Positions 56,539 to 64,000 of a stretch of DNA of 64,000 nt are shown in pieces. The position numbers were made by a program, and so were the translations under genes. Origin of the DNA: Streptococcus mitis (GTDB taxonomy: Bacteria > Bacillota > Bacilli > Lactobacillales > Streptococcaceae); NCBI RefSeq assembly GCF_023109105.1, contig NZ_JALDTZ010000010.1:10444-74443 (forward strand), in the 5' to 3' direction. Under the pieces are notes generated by a model, which was not told the DNA's origin, did not search any database, and saw only the letters and a list, made by a program, of their open reading frames with translations. The first letter of the stretch is position 1. Every line of letters begins with the position of its first letter.

Positions 56539-58875
56539 CTATCCTTTAAAAGTGACAATGGTTGCACCACTGCCTCCAGCATTTTGCGGGGCATAGCCGA
56601 AACTCTTGACATGTTTGTTTCTTTGCAAGTATTTGGTGACACCTTCACGGATGACACCTGTTCCGATACCATGGATGATATCAACTTGAGCCATATTGTT
56701 AAGCAAGGCTTGGTCGATGAAAGCATCTAGCTCATTCATAGCTTCTTCATAGCGTTTACCTCGAAGGTCCAGTCTGGCTTGTGGACCACGACCAGAAGTT
56801 CGTTTCACGACATTGACTTGTTTCTTCTTGACCTGTTTTTCTTGCTGAGCTTGAACGAGGTCAAATTCTTTTTCTTCCAAGGTCATCTTGATTAAACCGA
56901 CTTGGGCTTCCCAGCGTCCGTCCTTGAGTTGACTGGTCAAGGTACCACACTGTCCATAACTGAGAACAACGATATCATCTCCCACCTTTGGAGCACGTTT
57001 TTTCTTGGCCTTTTGAAGAACCTTATTTTTAGACAAATCTACTTTTTCAGGAGCCAATTTTTTCAACTTGGCCTTGGCTTCAATGATTTCATGGGGTTTA
57101 AGTTGCGATTTACTGTGGAGATTTTTGAGAATCTGGTCACTTTCACTGAGGGCCATGTCTACAATCTCAGCAGCCTGTTCACGCGCCTTATTAAGCTCGG
57201 TTTCCTTTTCACGATTGAGTTCGTTGTAAAGTTTTTTGAGAACACGATTCATCTTGAGATTTTCTTGCTCCACCTCACGAATATTATCCAAACGTTTACG
57301 GCTTTCCAGCGTCTGCTCTTCCAGTTGCTCAATAATCCGATTGACATCATTGTCCTGATCGACCTGCTGGCTGGCATCCCCTACGATAACTTCAGATAGA
57401 CCTAGACGTTTAGCAATTTCAAAGGCATTACTTCGGCCAGGCACACCCTGCATAAAGCGATAGGTCGGGCGAAGAGTTGCAGTATCAAACTCCATGCTGG
57501 CGTTTTGCACAAAGGCTGTCTCAATACCGTAGGCCTTGAGTTCTGGATAGTGGGTGGTCGCCATGGTCTTGACTTGACGCAGGCGAAGGTCCTCCAGAAT
57601 AGCCATGGCAAGGGCGGCTCCCTCTTGAGGATCTGTACCAGCCCCCAACTCATCCAAAAGTAAGAGTGAATGCTGGTTGACCTTGCCAAGAATATCCACG
57701 ATATTGGTCATGTGGCTAGAGAAGGTCGACAAGCTCTGCTCAATAGACTGCTCATCGCCAATATCAGCAAAGATTTCTTCAAAAATACCCACACGACTTC
57801 CCTTGTCTGCTAAAATCGGCAAACCAGACTGGGCCATAACCTGCGTCAAGCCCAGGGTTTTGAGCATGATGGTCTTCCCACCTGTATTGGGACCTGTAAT
57901 GACAATAGCTGTTAAATCTTGACCAAAATGGACATCATTTGCGACGGCATTTTTGACCAAAGGATGGCAGACATGAAGCAGTTGAATCTCTTGATTTTCT
58001 GACAGCTTAGGAACGACTGCTTGCCTTTCTTGGATGAAGCGGACCTTGGCACGAATAAAGTCCAGATGGCCGATAATCCAAGCATCATTAGCAATCTCAG
58101 CCGCATGAGGGCGGACACGCTCCGAGATTTCTTGGAGAATGCGAAGCATTTCATAACGCTCATCTGCTCGCAAACTGGCAATTTCTTCGCTCAGTTTGAC
58201 CACCTCACGGGGTTCGATATAGACGGTATTTCCACTAGCAGAAATATCATGAACGACACCTGCAATCTTATTGCGGTAGGTATTTTTGACTGGTAAAACC
58301 TGACGGCCATTTCTACTGGCAACGATCCCTTCCGTCAACATCTGTGCTTTTTGCTTGAGCAGGTCTTGTAAAACATCGCGTACCTGACTCTCGCTATCAT
58401 GGATTTTTCGACGGATGCGCGCTAGTTCTTCACTGGCAAAATTTTCAATGAAACCTGCATCATTAAAGGCTTGGAGATTTCCTTGTAATTGCGGAAAATC
58501 ATGTAATTTCTCAAACCAAAGAGCTAATTCTTCCAAGCTGACATTTTCCAGATTGGCATAAAAACTTTGCAGTTCTCGGCTAGCAAGAAGCACACGCTTC
58601 AAGAGTAGGAACTCCTCGATATTGAGGTCTGCCCCCATCTCCAACCGCTTGCAGAGTCCTGAGATTTCCTTAGTTGCGAGAATGGTAAAATGCGGTTGCT
58701 CAACAAAAAGAGCCTGCATTTCCTTCATCTCAGCAAAAGCCTGTTTGATTTTATCTGCTTTAGCAGTTGGAGCCAGCTGTCTTAGTTGCTCCAAGCCCTG
58801 CTCTGTCAACAAATGGGGTTCAAACAAGGCCTTGACCTTATTGAACTCTAATGTTTCTAATATTTTCTTGTTCAT
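56539..58875 (-). CDS. mutS2: Endonuclease MutS2
   Basis: The 778-residue protein has MutS-like core and ATPase domains (Walker [15 protein letters not shown] at about 327-340, then [18 protein letters not shown] and [12 protein letters not shown]). A coiled coil (about 510-600) and a C-terminal Smr nuclease domain ([28 protein letters not shown]) follow. MutS2 was linked to suppression of recombination and, in recent work on B. subtilis, to rescue of collided ribosomes. It lacks the mismatch-recognition domain of MutS. It is co-directional with cvpA and zapA. Confidence 0.96.
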   Translation of the reverse strand: MNKKILETLEFNKVKALFEPHLLTEQGLEQLRQLAPTAKADKIKQAFAEMKEMQALFVEQPHFTILATKEISGLCKRLEMGADLNIEEFLLLKRVLLASRELQSFYANLENVSLEELALWFEKLHDFPQLQGNLQAFNDAGFIENFASEELARIRRKIHDSESQVRDVLQDLLKQKAQMLTEGIVASRNGRQVLPVKNTYRNKIAGVVHDISASGNTVYIEPREVVKLSEEIASLRADERYEMLRILQEISERVRPHAAEIANDAWIIGHLDFIRAKVRFIQERQAVVPKLSENQEIQLLHVCHPLVKNAVANDVHFGQDLTAIVITGPNTGGKTIMLKTLGLTQVMAQSGLPILADKGSRVGIFEEIFADIGDEQSIEQSLSTFSSHMTNIVDILGKVNQHSLLLLDELGAGTDPQEGAALAMAILEDLRLRQVKTMATTHYPELKAYGIETAFVQNASMEFDTATLRPTYRFMQGVPGRSNAFEIAKRLGLSEVIVGDASQQVDQDNDVNRIIEQLEEQTLESRKRLDNIREVEQENLKMNRVLKKLYNELNREKETELNKAREQAAEIVDMALSESDQILKNLHSKSQLKPHEIIEAKAKLKKLAPEKVDLSKNKVLQKAKKKRAPKVGDDIVVLSYGQCGTLTSQLKDGRWEAQVGLIKMTLEEKEFDLVQAQQEKQVKKKQVNVVKRTSGRGPQARLDLRGKRYEEAMNELDAFIDQALLNNMAQVDIIHGIGTGVIREGVTKYLQRNKHVKSFGYAPQNAGGSGATIVTFKG

Positions 58876-58950
58876 CTTTATTTCCTTGTCTTTGAATGTC
58901 TAGGTGTGATAGCTTTTTACATTCTGATAGATTCGAGTCAATCTGTAAAC

Positions 58951-58980
58951 AAAGGGCTAGGAAAATTCCTGCCCTTTTTA
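58951..58980 (-). terminator. Terminator overlapping the cvpA stop codon
   Basis: AAAGGGCTAGGAA and TTCCTGCCCTTTTT pair with one bulge. On the minus strand the stem starts in the stop codon and a T-rich tail follows, so mutS2 may rely on partial read-through or its own promoter. Confidence 0.65.
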
Positions 58981-59526
58981 TCCGATTAAATTTGTCACCC
59001 AGATTTGTTTGAGCCAACTAGTTGTTACTGGTATGCTCTGGATGACGTGTTTTGCGACGATACTCTTTTCAAGAGGATTTTGTATAGCTGCCATGGGGAT
59101 GGTCGCTAGTATTGTCAAGACCATTTGTAAGACAAATAAGGTCACCAACATGGACAAGATGCCTGCTGAAACTTGGAACAACTTACCACCCAGTTTTTTA
59201 CTAGGAATCAAGTGTAAGAGGAGACCAAGCAAACGACCGATGCTATAGACAATCCCAAATACAAGCAAGTAGCCAATACCTGCGTAAAAGACCTTATCCA
59301 ACTGAAAAAGTTGATCCGATGGGAAGAAGAAAGTTCCCTGACCTTCCTGCGGATTTGCATAAGGGAGCAATAAATGGAACTGCTCTCCAAGACCCTTATA
59401 AAACTGGCCAGCCATAAAAGCCGATGCCATAGCTGAAATCAGGTAATAAACCTGTAAGAGCAGACCTCGCCGATAGCCGATATAAAATCCCCAAGCCAAG
59501 ACCAATAGAAGAAGGAGTGAAATCAT
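58978..59526 (-). CDS. CvpA family membrane protein
   Basis: The 182-residue protein has four membrane helices (about 2-20, 25-45, 77-105 and 120-145). The opening pattern ISLLLLLVLAWGFYIGYRRG is typical of the CvpA/YshB family, whose E. coli member is needed for colicin V production and envelope integrity. In Firmicutes it sits between zapA and mutS2, as here. Its start overlaps the zapA end by 4 nt. Confidence 0.88.
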   Translation of the reverse strand: MISLLLLLVLAWGFYIGYRRGLLLQVYYLISAMASAFMAGQFYKGLGEQFHLLLPYANPQEGQGTFFFPSDQLFQLDKVFYAGIGYLLVFGIVYSIGRLLGLLLHLIPSKKLGGKLFQVSAGILSMLVTLFVLQMVLTILATIPMAAIQNPLEKSIVAKHVIQSIPVTTSWLKQIWVTNLIG

Positions 59527-59825
59527 AAGGAATCCTCAATCTTGCTCTGTTCTTGCTTGCAAGTCACAAGCTTGTGGCGGAGCTCTTCTAATTCTTGCTC
59601 CTTATCATCAAATTCAATCTCACGACTGAGCTGAGTTGACAAACAGTTAACTGCCAACAAAAGGGCGATGGTTTCATCATCTGCACTAGGCATTTGTTCT
59701 TTAATTGCTTGATATTTTTCTGTCGCAACCTTAGCGATTTCCTCCATAAAGAGATTGTCATGTTCGCTTGTCAAAGTTAATGATTTTTTCCCGAATGTAA
59801 ATTTGAATCGATTTAGATTTGCCAT
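59523..59825 (-). CDS. zapA: Cell division protein ZapA-like
   Basis: The protein of 100 residues has the FKFTFGKKSLTLTSEHDNLF opening of the ZapA family, a small FtsZ-ring-associated factor, and a C-terminal coiled coil (about 62-95). The zapA-cvpA-mutS2 order is conserved in Firmicutes and supports the call despite low sequence conservation. The ATG at 59825 follows GAGGTGA; an in-frame GTG three codons upstream is part of the RBS. Its promoter (TGGTATAAT on the minus strand, 59843-59851) faces that of rnhC. Confidence 0.82.
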   Translation of the reverse strand: MANLNRFKFTFGKKSLTLTSEHDNLFMEEIAKVATEKYQAIKEQMPSADDETIALLLAVNCLSTQLSREIEFDDKEQELEELRHKLVTCKQEQSKIEDSL

Positions 59826-59890
59826 AAAATTCACCTCACGATATTATACCAAAATTCGCTAACTTTGTCAGTTTTTACAAATTTGCCTGC

Positions 59891-59904
59891 TTTTATGGTA
59901 CAAT
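59891..59904 (+). promoter_or_regulatory. rnhC promoter (leaderless transcript predicted)
   Basis: TATGGTACAAT (TG-extended -10 TACAAT at 59899-59904) ends only 7 bp before the rnhC ATG at 59912. Transcription should therefore begin at or next to the A of the start codon. The sequence between the two has no Shine-Dalgarno motif. Confidence 0.65.
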
Positions 59905-59911
59905 AGAAACT

Positions 59912-60793
59912 ATGGCAAGTATCACACTCACACCAAGCGAAAAGGAGATTCAGGCTTTTCTTGAACACTACCAAACCAGTCTGGCTCCCAGTAAAAATCC
60001 CTATATCCGCTACTTTTTGCGACTACCTCAAGCAACAGTTTCTATCTATACTTCTGGAAAGGTCTTGCTTCAGGGTGAAGGGGCTGAGAAATACGCTAGT
60101 TTCTTTGGCTATCAGGTTCTAGAGAAAACCAGCGGACAAAATCTTCCTTTGATTGGGACAGATGAGGTGGGAAATGGTTCCTACTTTGGTGGGCTTGCAG
60201 TTGTGGCTTCCTTTGTCACACCTGACCAGCATGACTTCTTGCGAAAACTCGGTGTGGGGGATTCCAAGAATCTGACCGACCAAAAAATCCGTCAGATTGC
60301 CCCTATCCTCAAGGAAAAAATTCAGCACCAAGCACTGCTTCTCTCACCCAGCAAGTACAACGAGGTTATCGGAGACCGCTACAACGCTGTTTCTGTTAAG
60401 GTTGCCCTCCATAATCAGGCTATCTACCTCCTTCTTCAAAAAGGTGTTCAGCCTGAGAAAATTGTGATTGATGCCTTTACCAGTGCTAAAAATTATGACA
60501 AGTACTTGGCACAAGAGGCCAATCGTTTCAGCAATCCTATCAGCTTAGAAGAAAAGGCTGAAGGCAAATACTTGGCTGTCGCAGTTTCTTCCATCATTGC
60601 GCGTGATTTCTTTCTGGAAAATCTTGAAAATCTGGGACGAGAACTAGGCTATCAACTTCCAAGCGGAGCTGGAACGGCTTCTGATAAGTTGGCTAGCCAG
60701 ATTTTACAAGCCTATGGTATGCAGGGACTTAACTTCTGCGCCAAACTGCACTTTAAAAATACTGAAAAAGCGAAAAAACGCTTAGAAAGGTAA
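59912..60793 (+). CDS. rnhC: Ribonuclease HIII
   Basis: It removes RNA from RNA-DNA hybrids and R-loops. The 293-residue protein has an N-terminal TBP-like substrate-binding domain (1-80) and an RNase HII-type catalytic domain with the acidic residues in [14 protein letters not shown] (about 83-96), GDSKNL and [14 protein letters not shown]. No RBS precedes the ATG and the promoter is immediately upstream, so translation is probably leaderless. lepB follows after 3 nt. Confidence 0.95.
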   Translation: MASITLTPSEKEIQAFLEHYQTSLAPSKNPYIRYFLRLPQATVSIYTSGKVLLQGEGAEKYASFFGYQVLEKTSGQNLPLIGTDEVGNGSYFGGLAVVASFVTPDQHDFLRKLGVGDSKNLTDQKIRQIAPILKEKIQHQALLLSPSKYNEVIGDRYNAVSVKVALHNQAIYLLLQKGVQPEKIVIDAFTSAKNYDKYLAQEANRFSNPISLEEKAEGKYLAVAVSSIIARDFFLENLENLGRELGYQLPSGAGTASDKLASQILQAYGMQGLNFCAKLHFKNTEKAKKRLER

Positions 60794-60796
60794 GTT

Positions 60797-61411
60797 ATGA
60801 ATTCATTTAAAAATTTCCTAAAAGAGTGGGGATTATTCCTCCTGATTCTGTCATTACTAGCTTTGAGCCGTATCTTTTTTTGGAGTAATGTCCGCGTAGA
60901 AGGACATTCCATGGATCCAACTCTAGCGGATGGCGAAATCCTCTTTGTTGTCAAACACCTCCCTATTGACCGTTTTGATATCGTGGTGGCCCATGAGGAA
61001 GATGGCAATAAGGACATTGTCAAACGCGTGATCGGAATGCCTGGCGATACTATCCGTTACGAAAACGATAAACTTTACATCAATGACAAAGAAACAGATG
61101 AACCTTATCTAGCTGACTACATCAAACGTTTCAAGGATGATAAACTTCAAAGCACATACTCAGGCAAGGGATTTGAGGGAAATAAAGGCACTTTCTTTAG
61201 AAGTATTGCTGAAAAAGCCCAAGCCTTCACAGTTGATGTCAACTACAATACCAACTTTAGCTTTACTGTCCCAGAAGGAGAGTACCTTCTCCTCGGAGAT
61301 GACCGCTTGGTTTCGAGTGACAGCCGCCACGTAGGTACCTTCAAAGCAAAAGATATCACAGGAGAAGCTAAATTCCGCTTCTGGCCAATCACCCGTATCG
61401 GAACATTTTAA
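60797..61411 (+). CDS. lepB: Signal peptidase I
   Basis: This membrane-anchored serine protease cleaves signal peptides. The 204-residue protein has one N-terminal membrane helix (about 11-30). The catalytic Ser is in VEGHSMDPTL (about 38) and the Lys is in DIVKRVIGMPGD (about 76). The C-terminal GDDRLVSSDSRHVG is box E of type I peptidases. It is co-transcribed with rnhC (3-nt gap; the RBS is AGAAAGG within the rnhC end). Confidence 0.96.
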   Translation: MNSFKNFLKEWGLFLLILSLLALSRIFFWSNVRVEGHSMDPTLADGEILFVVKHLPIDRFDIVVAHEEDGNKDIVKRVIGMPGDTIRYENDKLYINDKETDEPYLADYIKRFKDDKLQSTYSGKGFEGNKGTFFRSIAEKAQAFTVDVNYNTNFSFTVPEGEYLLLGDDRLVSSDSRHVGTFKAKDITGEAKFRFWPITRIGTF

Positions 61412-61420
61412 GAAACCTAA

Positions 61421-61448
61421 GAGGCCGAGAATCAAGAATCTCAGCCTC
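61421..61448 (+). terminator. Terminator after lepB
   Basis: GAGGCCGAGA pairs with TCTCAGCCTC around an 8-nt loop, followed by TTCTTCT. It starts 9 nt beyond the stop. Confidence 0.75.
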
Positions 61449-61513
61449 TTCTTCTATCGTGAGAAGATGGTTATTCACTACCCAACTCTCACCTATTCAT
61501 GCAAAGGAATTTT

Positions 61514-63880
61514 ATGGAAGTTTATTTTTCAGGAACCATTGAACGGATTATTTTTGAAAATCCCAGCAATTTTTATCGCATCCTCCTCCTAGAAATCGAC
61601 GATACGGACGCAGAAGATTTTGATGATTTTGAAATCATTGTCACGGGCACTATGGCTGACGTGATTGAGGGAGAAGACTATACTTTTTGGGGACAAATTG
61701 TCCAGCACTCCAAGTACGGGGAACAACTTCAAATCAGCCGATATGAACGAGCAAAACCAACTAGCAAGGGGCTGGTCAAATACTTTTCAAGTAGCCATTT
61801 CAAGGGGATTGGTCTCAAGACAGCTCAGAAAATTGTGGATACCTATGGCGACAATACCATTGACGAGATTTTGCAACACCCAGAAAAGCTAGAAGGCATC
61901 GCAGGACTCTCTGCCAAAAATCGCGAGGCGTTCGTCTCCACTCTTCGTCTCAACTACGGAACGGAGATGGTCTTGGCCAAACTAGCCAACTATGGTATTC
62001 CCAACAAACTAGCCTTTCAGATTCAAGACTTCTACAAGGAAGAAACTCTTGATGTGGTTGAAAATTATCCCTACCAGCTGGTTGAGGATATCAAGGGTTT
62101 GGGCTTTACTATTGCTGACCAATTAGCCGAGGAACTAGGCATCGAAAGTCAGGCTCCTGAGCGCTTCCGTGCCGGTCTAGTTCACAGTCTTTTTCAGGCT
62201 TGTATGGAAACAGGGGACACCTATGTTGAAGCACGGGATTTGCTGGAACAAACCCTTACTCTCCTTGAGTCTTCCCGCCCCGTGGAACTGGATCCCAGCC
62301 AAATAGCCCAAGAACTCTCCCACCTGATTGAAGAAGATAAGGTTCAGCAGATTGATACCAAAATCTTTGATAATAGCCTCTTTTTCGCTGAGGAAGGCAT
62401 CCGTAGTCACTTGGTTCGTATCCTTGAAAAAGGAAGACAAAAGAGCCAAGATTTGGAAACCATTCAAAAACATATCACTACTGTCGAGGAAGAACTGGGT
62501 ATTAAGTATGATAGCATTCAAAAACAAGCTATCTGTGATGCTATCCAGAATAAGGTCTTTATCCTGACAGGTGGCCCTGGTACTGGGAAGACAACTGTTA
62601 TCAATGGGATTATCGCTGTTTATGCCCTTTTAGAAGGACTTGATCTCAAGAAAAAAAGCAACCTGCCCATTCTTCTGGCTGCTCCAACTGGACGAGCAGC
62701 TCGGCGCATGAATGAATTGACAGGTTTACCTAGCGCTACCATACACCGCCACTTGGGAATGACAGGGGACGATGATACCAGTCATCTGGAAGATTATCTG
62801 GATGCCGACTTTATCATCGTGGATGAATTTTCTATGGTGGATACTTGGCTGGCCAATCAACTCTTCTCCAACATCTCTTCTAACAGTAAGATCCTCATCG
62901 TGGGTGACAGCGACCAGCTACCGTCTGTCAGCCCTGGACAAGTTCTAGCGGACCTGCTTCATATTCCCTTGATTCCTCAGACTCGCTTGGAAAAAATTTA
63001 TCGACAAAGCGAAGAATCAACCATCGTCACCCTAGCTAGTCAGATTCGACAGGGTATCTTGCCAGCTGATTTCACTCAGAAAAAAGCAGACCGTTCCTAC
63101 TTTGAAATTGCTAGTGGCCATATTCCTGCTACGATTGAGAAAATATTAGGTGCTGCCCTCAGGAGTGGTATCCCTGCCCGTGATATCCAAGTTCTGGCTC
63201 CTATGTACCGAGGGACGGCAGGGATTGATGCTATCAACCAGCTCATGCAAGACCTGCTCAATCCACCACAAAAAGACCAACTCAGTTTTGAAGCTCCCCA
63301 GTGCCACTATCGTAAGGGAGACAAGGTCATTCATTTGGTCAACGATGCTGAAATCAATGTCTTTAATGGGGATCTAGGAGCTATCACAGACCTGATTCCG
63401 AGTAAATATACCGAGTCAAAGCAAGACGAGATTGTCATTGATTTTGATGGCAATGAGGTCTCTTACCCGCGTAACGAATGGTACAAGATTCGCTTGGCCT
63501 ATGCCATGAGTATCCATAAGTCCCAGGGAAGTGAGTTCCCTGTTGTCATCCTACCTATCACCAGTGCTAGTAGGCGTATGCTGGAGCGGAATCTCATCTA
63601 TACAGCCATTACACGCGCCAAAAGCAAACTCATCTTACTAGGCGAATTACAGGCTTTCGACTATGCTACCCAGCACATCGGAACTGCCCGAAAAACCTAT
63701 CTGATTGAACGATTCAGCGATTTAATTGAAAATGTTGAAGAAAAGCAACCAGCTATCTCCGAAACTGCCACATCAAGTGACTCTGATCAATCCTACATCC
63801 TAACCGAAGAAAACTGGGATAGCATCCCAGCCATGATTGGGATTACAGACGCAGATCTCAAAGAGATTTTTGGAAAATAG
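61514..63880 (+). CDS. recD2: RecD2-type 5'-3' DNA helicase
   Basis: The 788-residue superfamily 1B helicase acts in DNA repair without RecBC. It has N-terminal helix-hairpin-helix regions (about 90-190), Walker A TGGPGTGKTTVING, Walker B in IIVDEFSMVDTW, and motif VI-like YTAITRAKSKLILLG near the C-terminus. The ATG at 61514, 4-5 nt after AAAGGA, opens EVYFSGTIERIIFEN; an in-frame ATG at 61499 lacks an RBS. It is single, with its own terminator. Confidence 0.94.
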   Translation: MEVYFSGTIERIIFENPSNFYRILLLEIDDTDAEDFDDFEIIVTGTMADVIEGEDYTFWGQIVQHSKYGEQLQISRYERAKPTSKGLVKYFSSSHFKGIGLKTAQKIVDTYGDNTIDEILQHPEKLEGIAGLSAKNREAFVSTLRLNYGTEMVLAKLANYGIPNKLAFQIQDFYKEETLDVVENYPYQLVEDIKGLGFTIADQLAEELGIESQAPERFRAGLVHSLFQACMETGDTYVEARDLLEQTLTLLESSRPVELDPSQIAQELSHLIEEDKVQQIDTKIFDNSLFFAEEGIRSHLVRILEKGRQKSQDLETIQKHITTVEEELGIKYDSIQKQAICDAIQNKVFILTGGPGTGKTTVINGIIAVYALLEGLDLKKKSNLPILLAAPTGRAARRMNELTGLPSATIHRHLGMTGDDDTSHLEDYLDADFIIVDEFSMVDTWLANQLFSNISSNSKILIVGDSDQLPSVSPGQVLADLLHIPLIPQTRLEKIYRQSEESTIVTLASQIRQGILPADFTQKKADRSYFEIASGHIPATIEKILGAALRSGIPARDIQVLAPMYRGTAGIDAINQLMQDLLNPPQKDQLSFEAPQCHYRKGDKVIHLVNDAEINVFNGDLGAITDLIPSKYTESKQDEIVIDFDGNEVSYPRNEWYKIRLAYAMSIHKSQGSEFPVVILPITSASRRMLERNLIYTAITRAKSKLILLGELQAFDYATQHIGTARKTYLIERFSDLIENVEEKQPAISETATSSDSDQSYILTEENWDSIPAMIGITDADLKEIFGK

Positions 63881-63888
63881 TGCACAAG

Positions 63889-63917
63889 AAAACCCACCAA
63901 TTCAGGTGGGATTTTTG
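63889..63917 (+). terminator. Terminator after recD2
   Basis: CCCACC pairs with GGTGGG around a 6-nt loop, with AAAA to the left and ATTTTTG to the right. Confidence 0.85.
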
Positions 63918-63924
63918 TTTATGA

Positions 63925-63974
63925 GGCTCTATAATATTTGTAGTGGGTAAATCCCCTATAGATATTATGGAGCC
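63925..63974. mobile_element. Insertion-sequence-like end or long terminator hairpin
   Basis: GGCTCTATAATATTTGTAG pairs with CTATAGATATTATGGAGCC (three T-C/G-A changes, all giving G-U pairs in RNA), with GGG/CCC extending the stem around a 5-nt loop. A T run follows. In streptococci such a sequence with GGCTC ends resembles the outer end of ISL3-family elements, but no transposase is in view. The last bases of the window (63985-64000), AAAAAAAGTCCCA, may start another repeat. The call is tentative. Confidence 0.45.
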
Positions 63975-64000
63975 TATTTTTGTGTAGAAAAAAAGTCCCA

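Overview
The window is chromosomal DNA of a low-GC Gram-positive coccus, almost certainly a mitis-group Streptococcus (S. mitis, S. oralis, S. infantis or a close relative of S. pneumoniae). The evidence is four full-length BOX repeats (a pneumococcus/mitis-group repeat family), pneumococcus-like scr, mva, stkP-phpP and fatty-acid clusters, FabK and FabM in place of FabI and FabA, and strongly pneumococcus-like proteins throughout. No rRNA or tRNA gene, prophage or CRISPR array was seen. Both edges carry accessory-looking DNA: the start of an AbiH-like gene at the left and an insertion-sequence-like terminal hairpin at the right.

Left half (0-31.6 kb): a TVP38-family membrane protein; the sucrose regulon (scrK, scrA, and divergent scrB-scrR, with matching operators placed over the -35 boxes); the first steps of the mevalonate pathway (mvaS-mvaA); a two-part ThrE-type exporter; a long minus-strand housekeeping block (rny; gmk-rpoZ-priA-fmt-rsmB-phpP-stkP) joining RNA decay, the restart primosome, tRNA formylation and the Ser/Thr kinase-phosphatase pair; a second block from tmcAL through rsfS, yqeK, nadD, yhbY, yqeH and yqeG (ribosome assembly and NAD synthesis); then CorA, a short MscS protein, SstT and a FUSC-family membrane protein.

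Right half (31.9-64 kb): prfC; a 0.67-kb gap that holds an unannotated-looking type I toxin-antitoxin candidate; gatCAB; efp-asp23-nusB; the complete minus-strand type II fatty-acid cluster fabM-fabT-fabH-acpP-fabK-fabD-fabG-fabF-accB-fabZ-accC-accD-accA with FabT-type operators; an aspartate kinase; a DUF956 gene; serS behind a T-box leader; a TDT-family transporter; an AhpD-like protein; an AGCS amino-acid transporter behind a glycine riboswitch; mutS2, cvpA, zapA; and divergent rnhC-lepB and recD2.

The most notable observations are (1) a 33-aa hydrophobic peptide gene with an overlapping 23-aa leader ORF and a convergent small RNA whose 5' part is complementary to the leader's ribosome-binding site and start codon (33.65-34.02 kb); (2) a roughly 155-bp multi-hairpin element inside the yqeH-yhbY operon; (3) a StkP with three PASTA repeats and a long low-complexity tail; (4) rnhC apparently made from a leaderless mRNA; and (5) BOX elements lying in the 5' leaders of priA, fabM and the FUSC gene. 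All calls rest on reading the sequence and on family knowledge; no database search was run.
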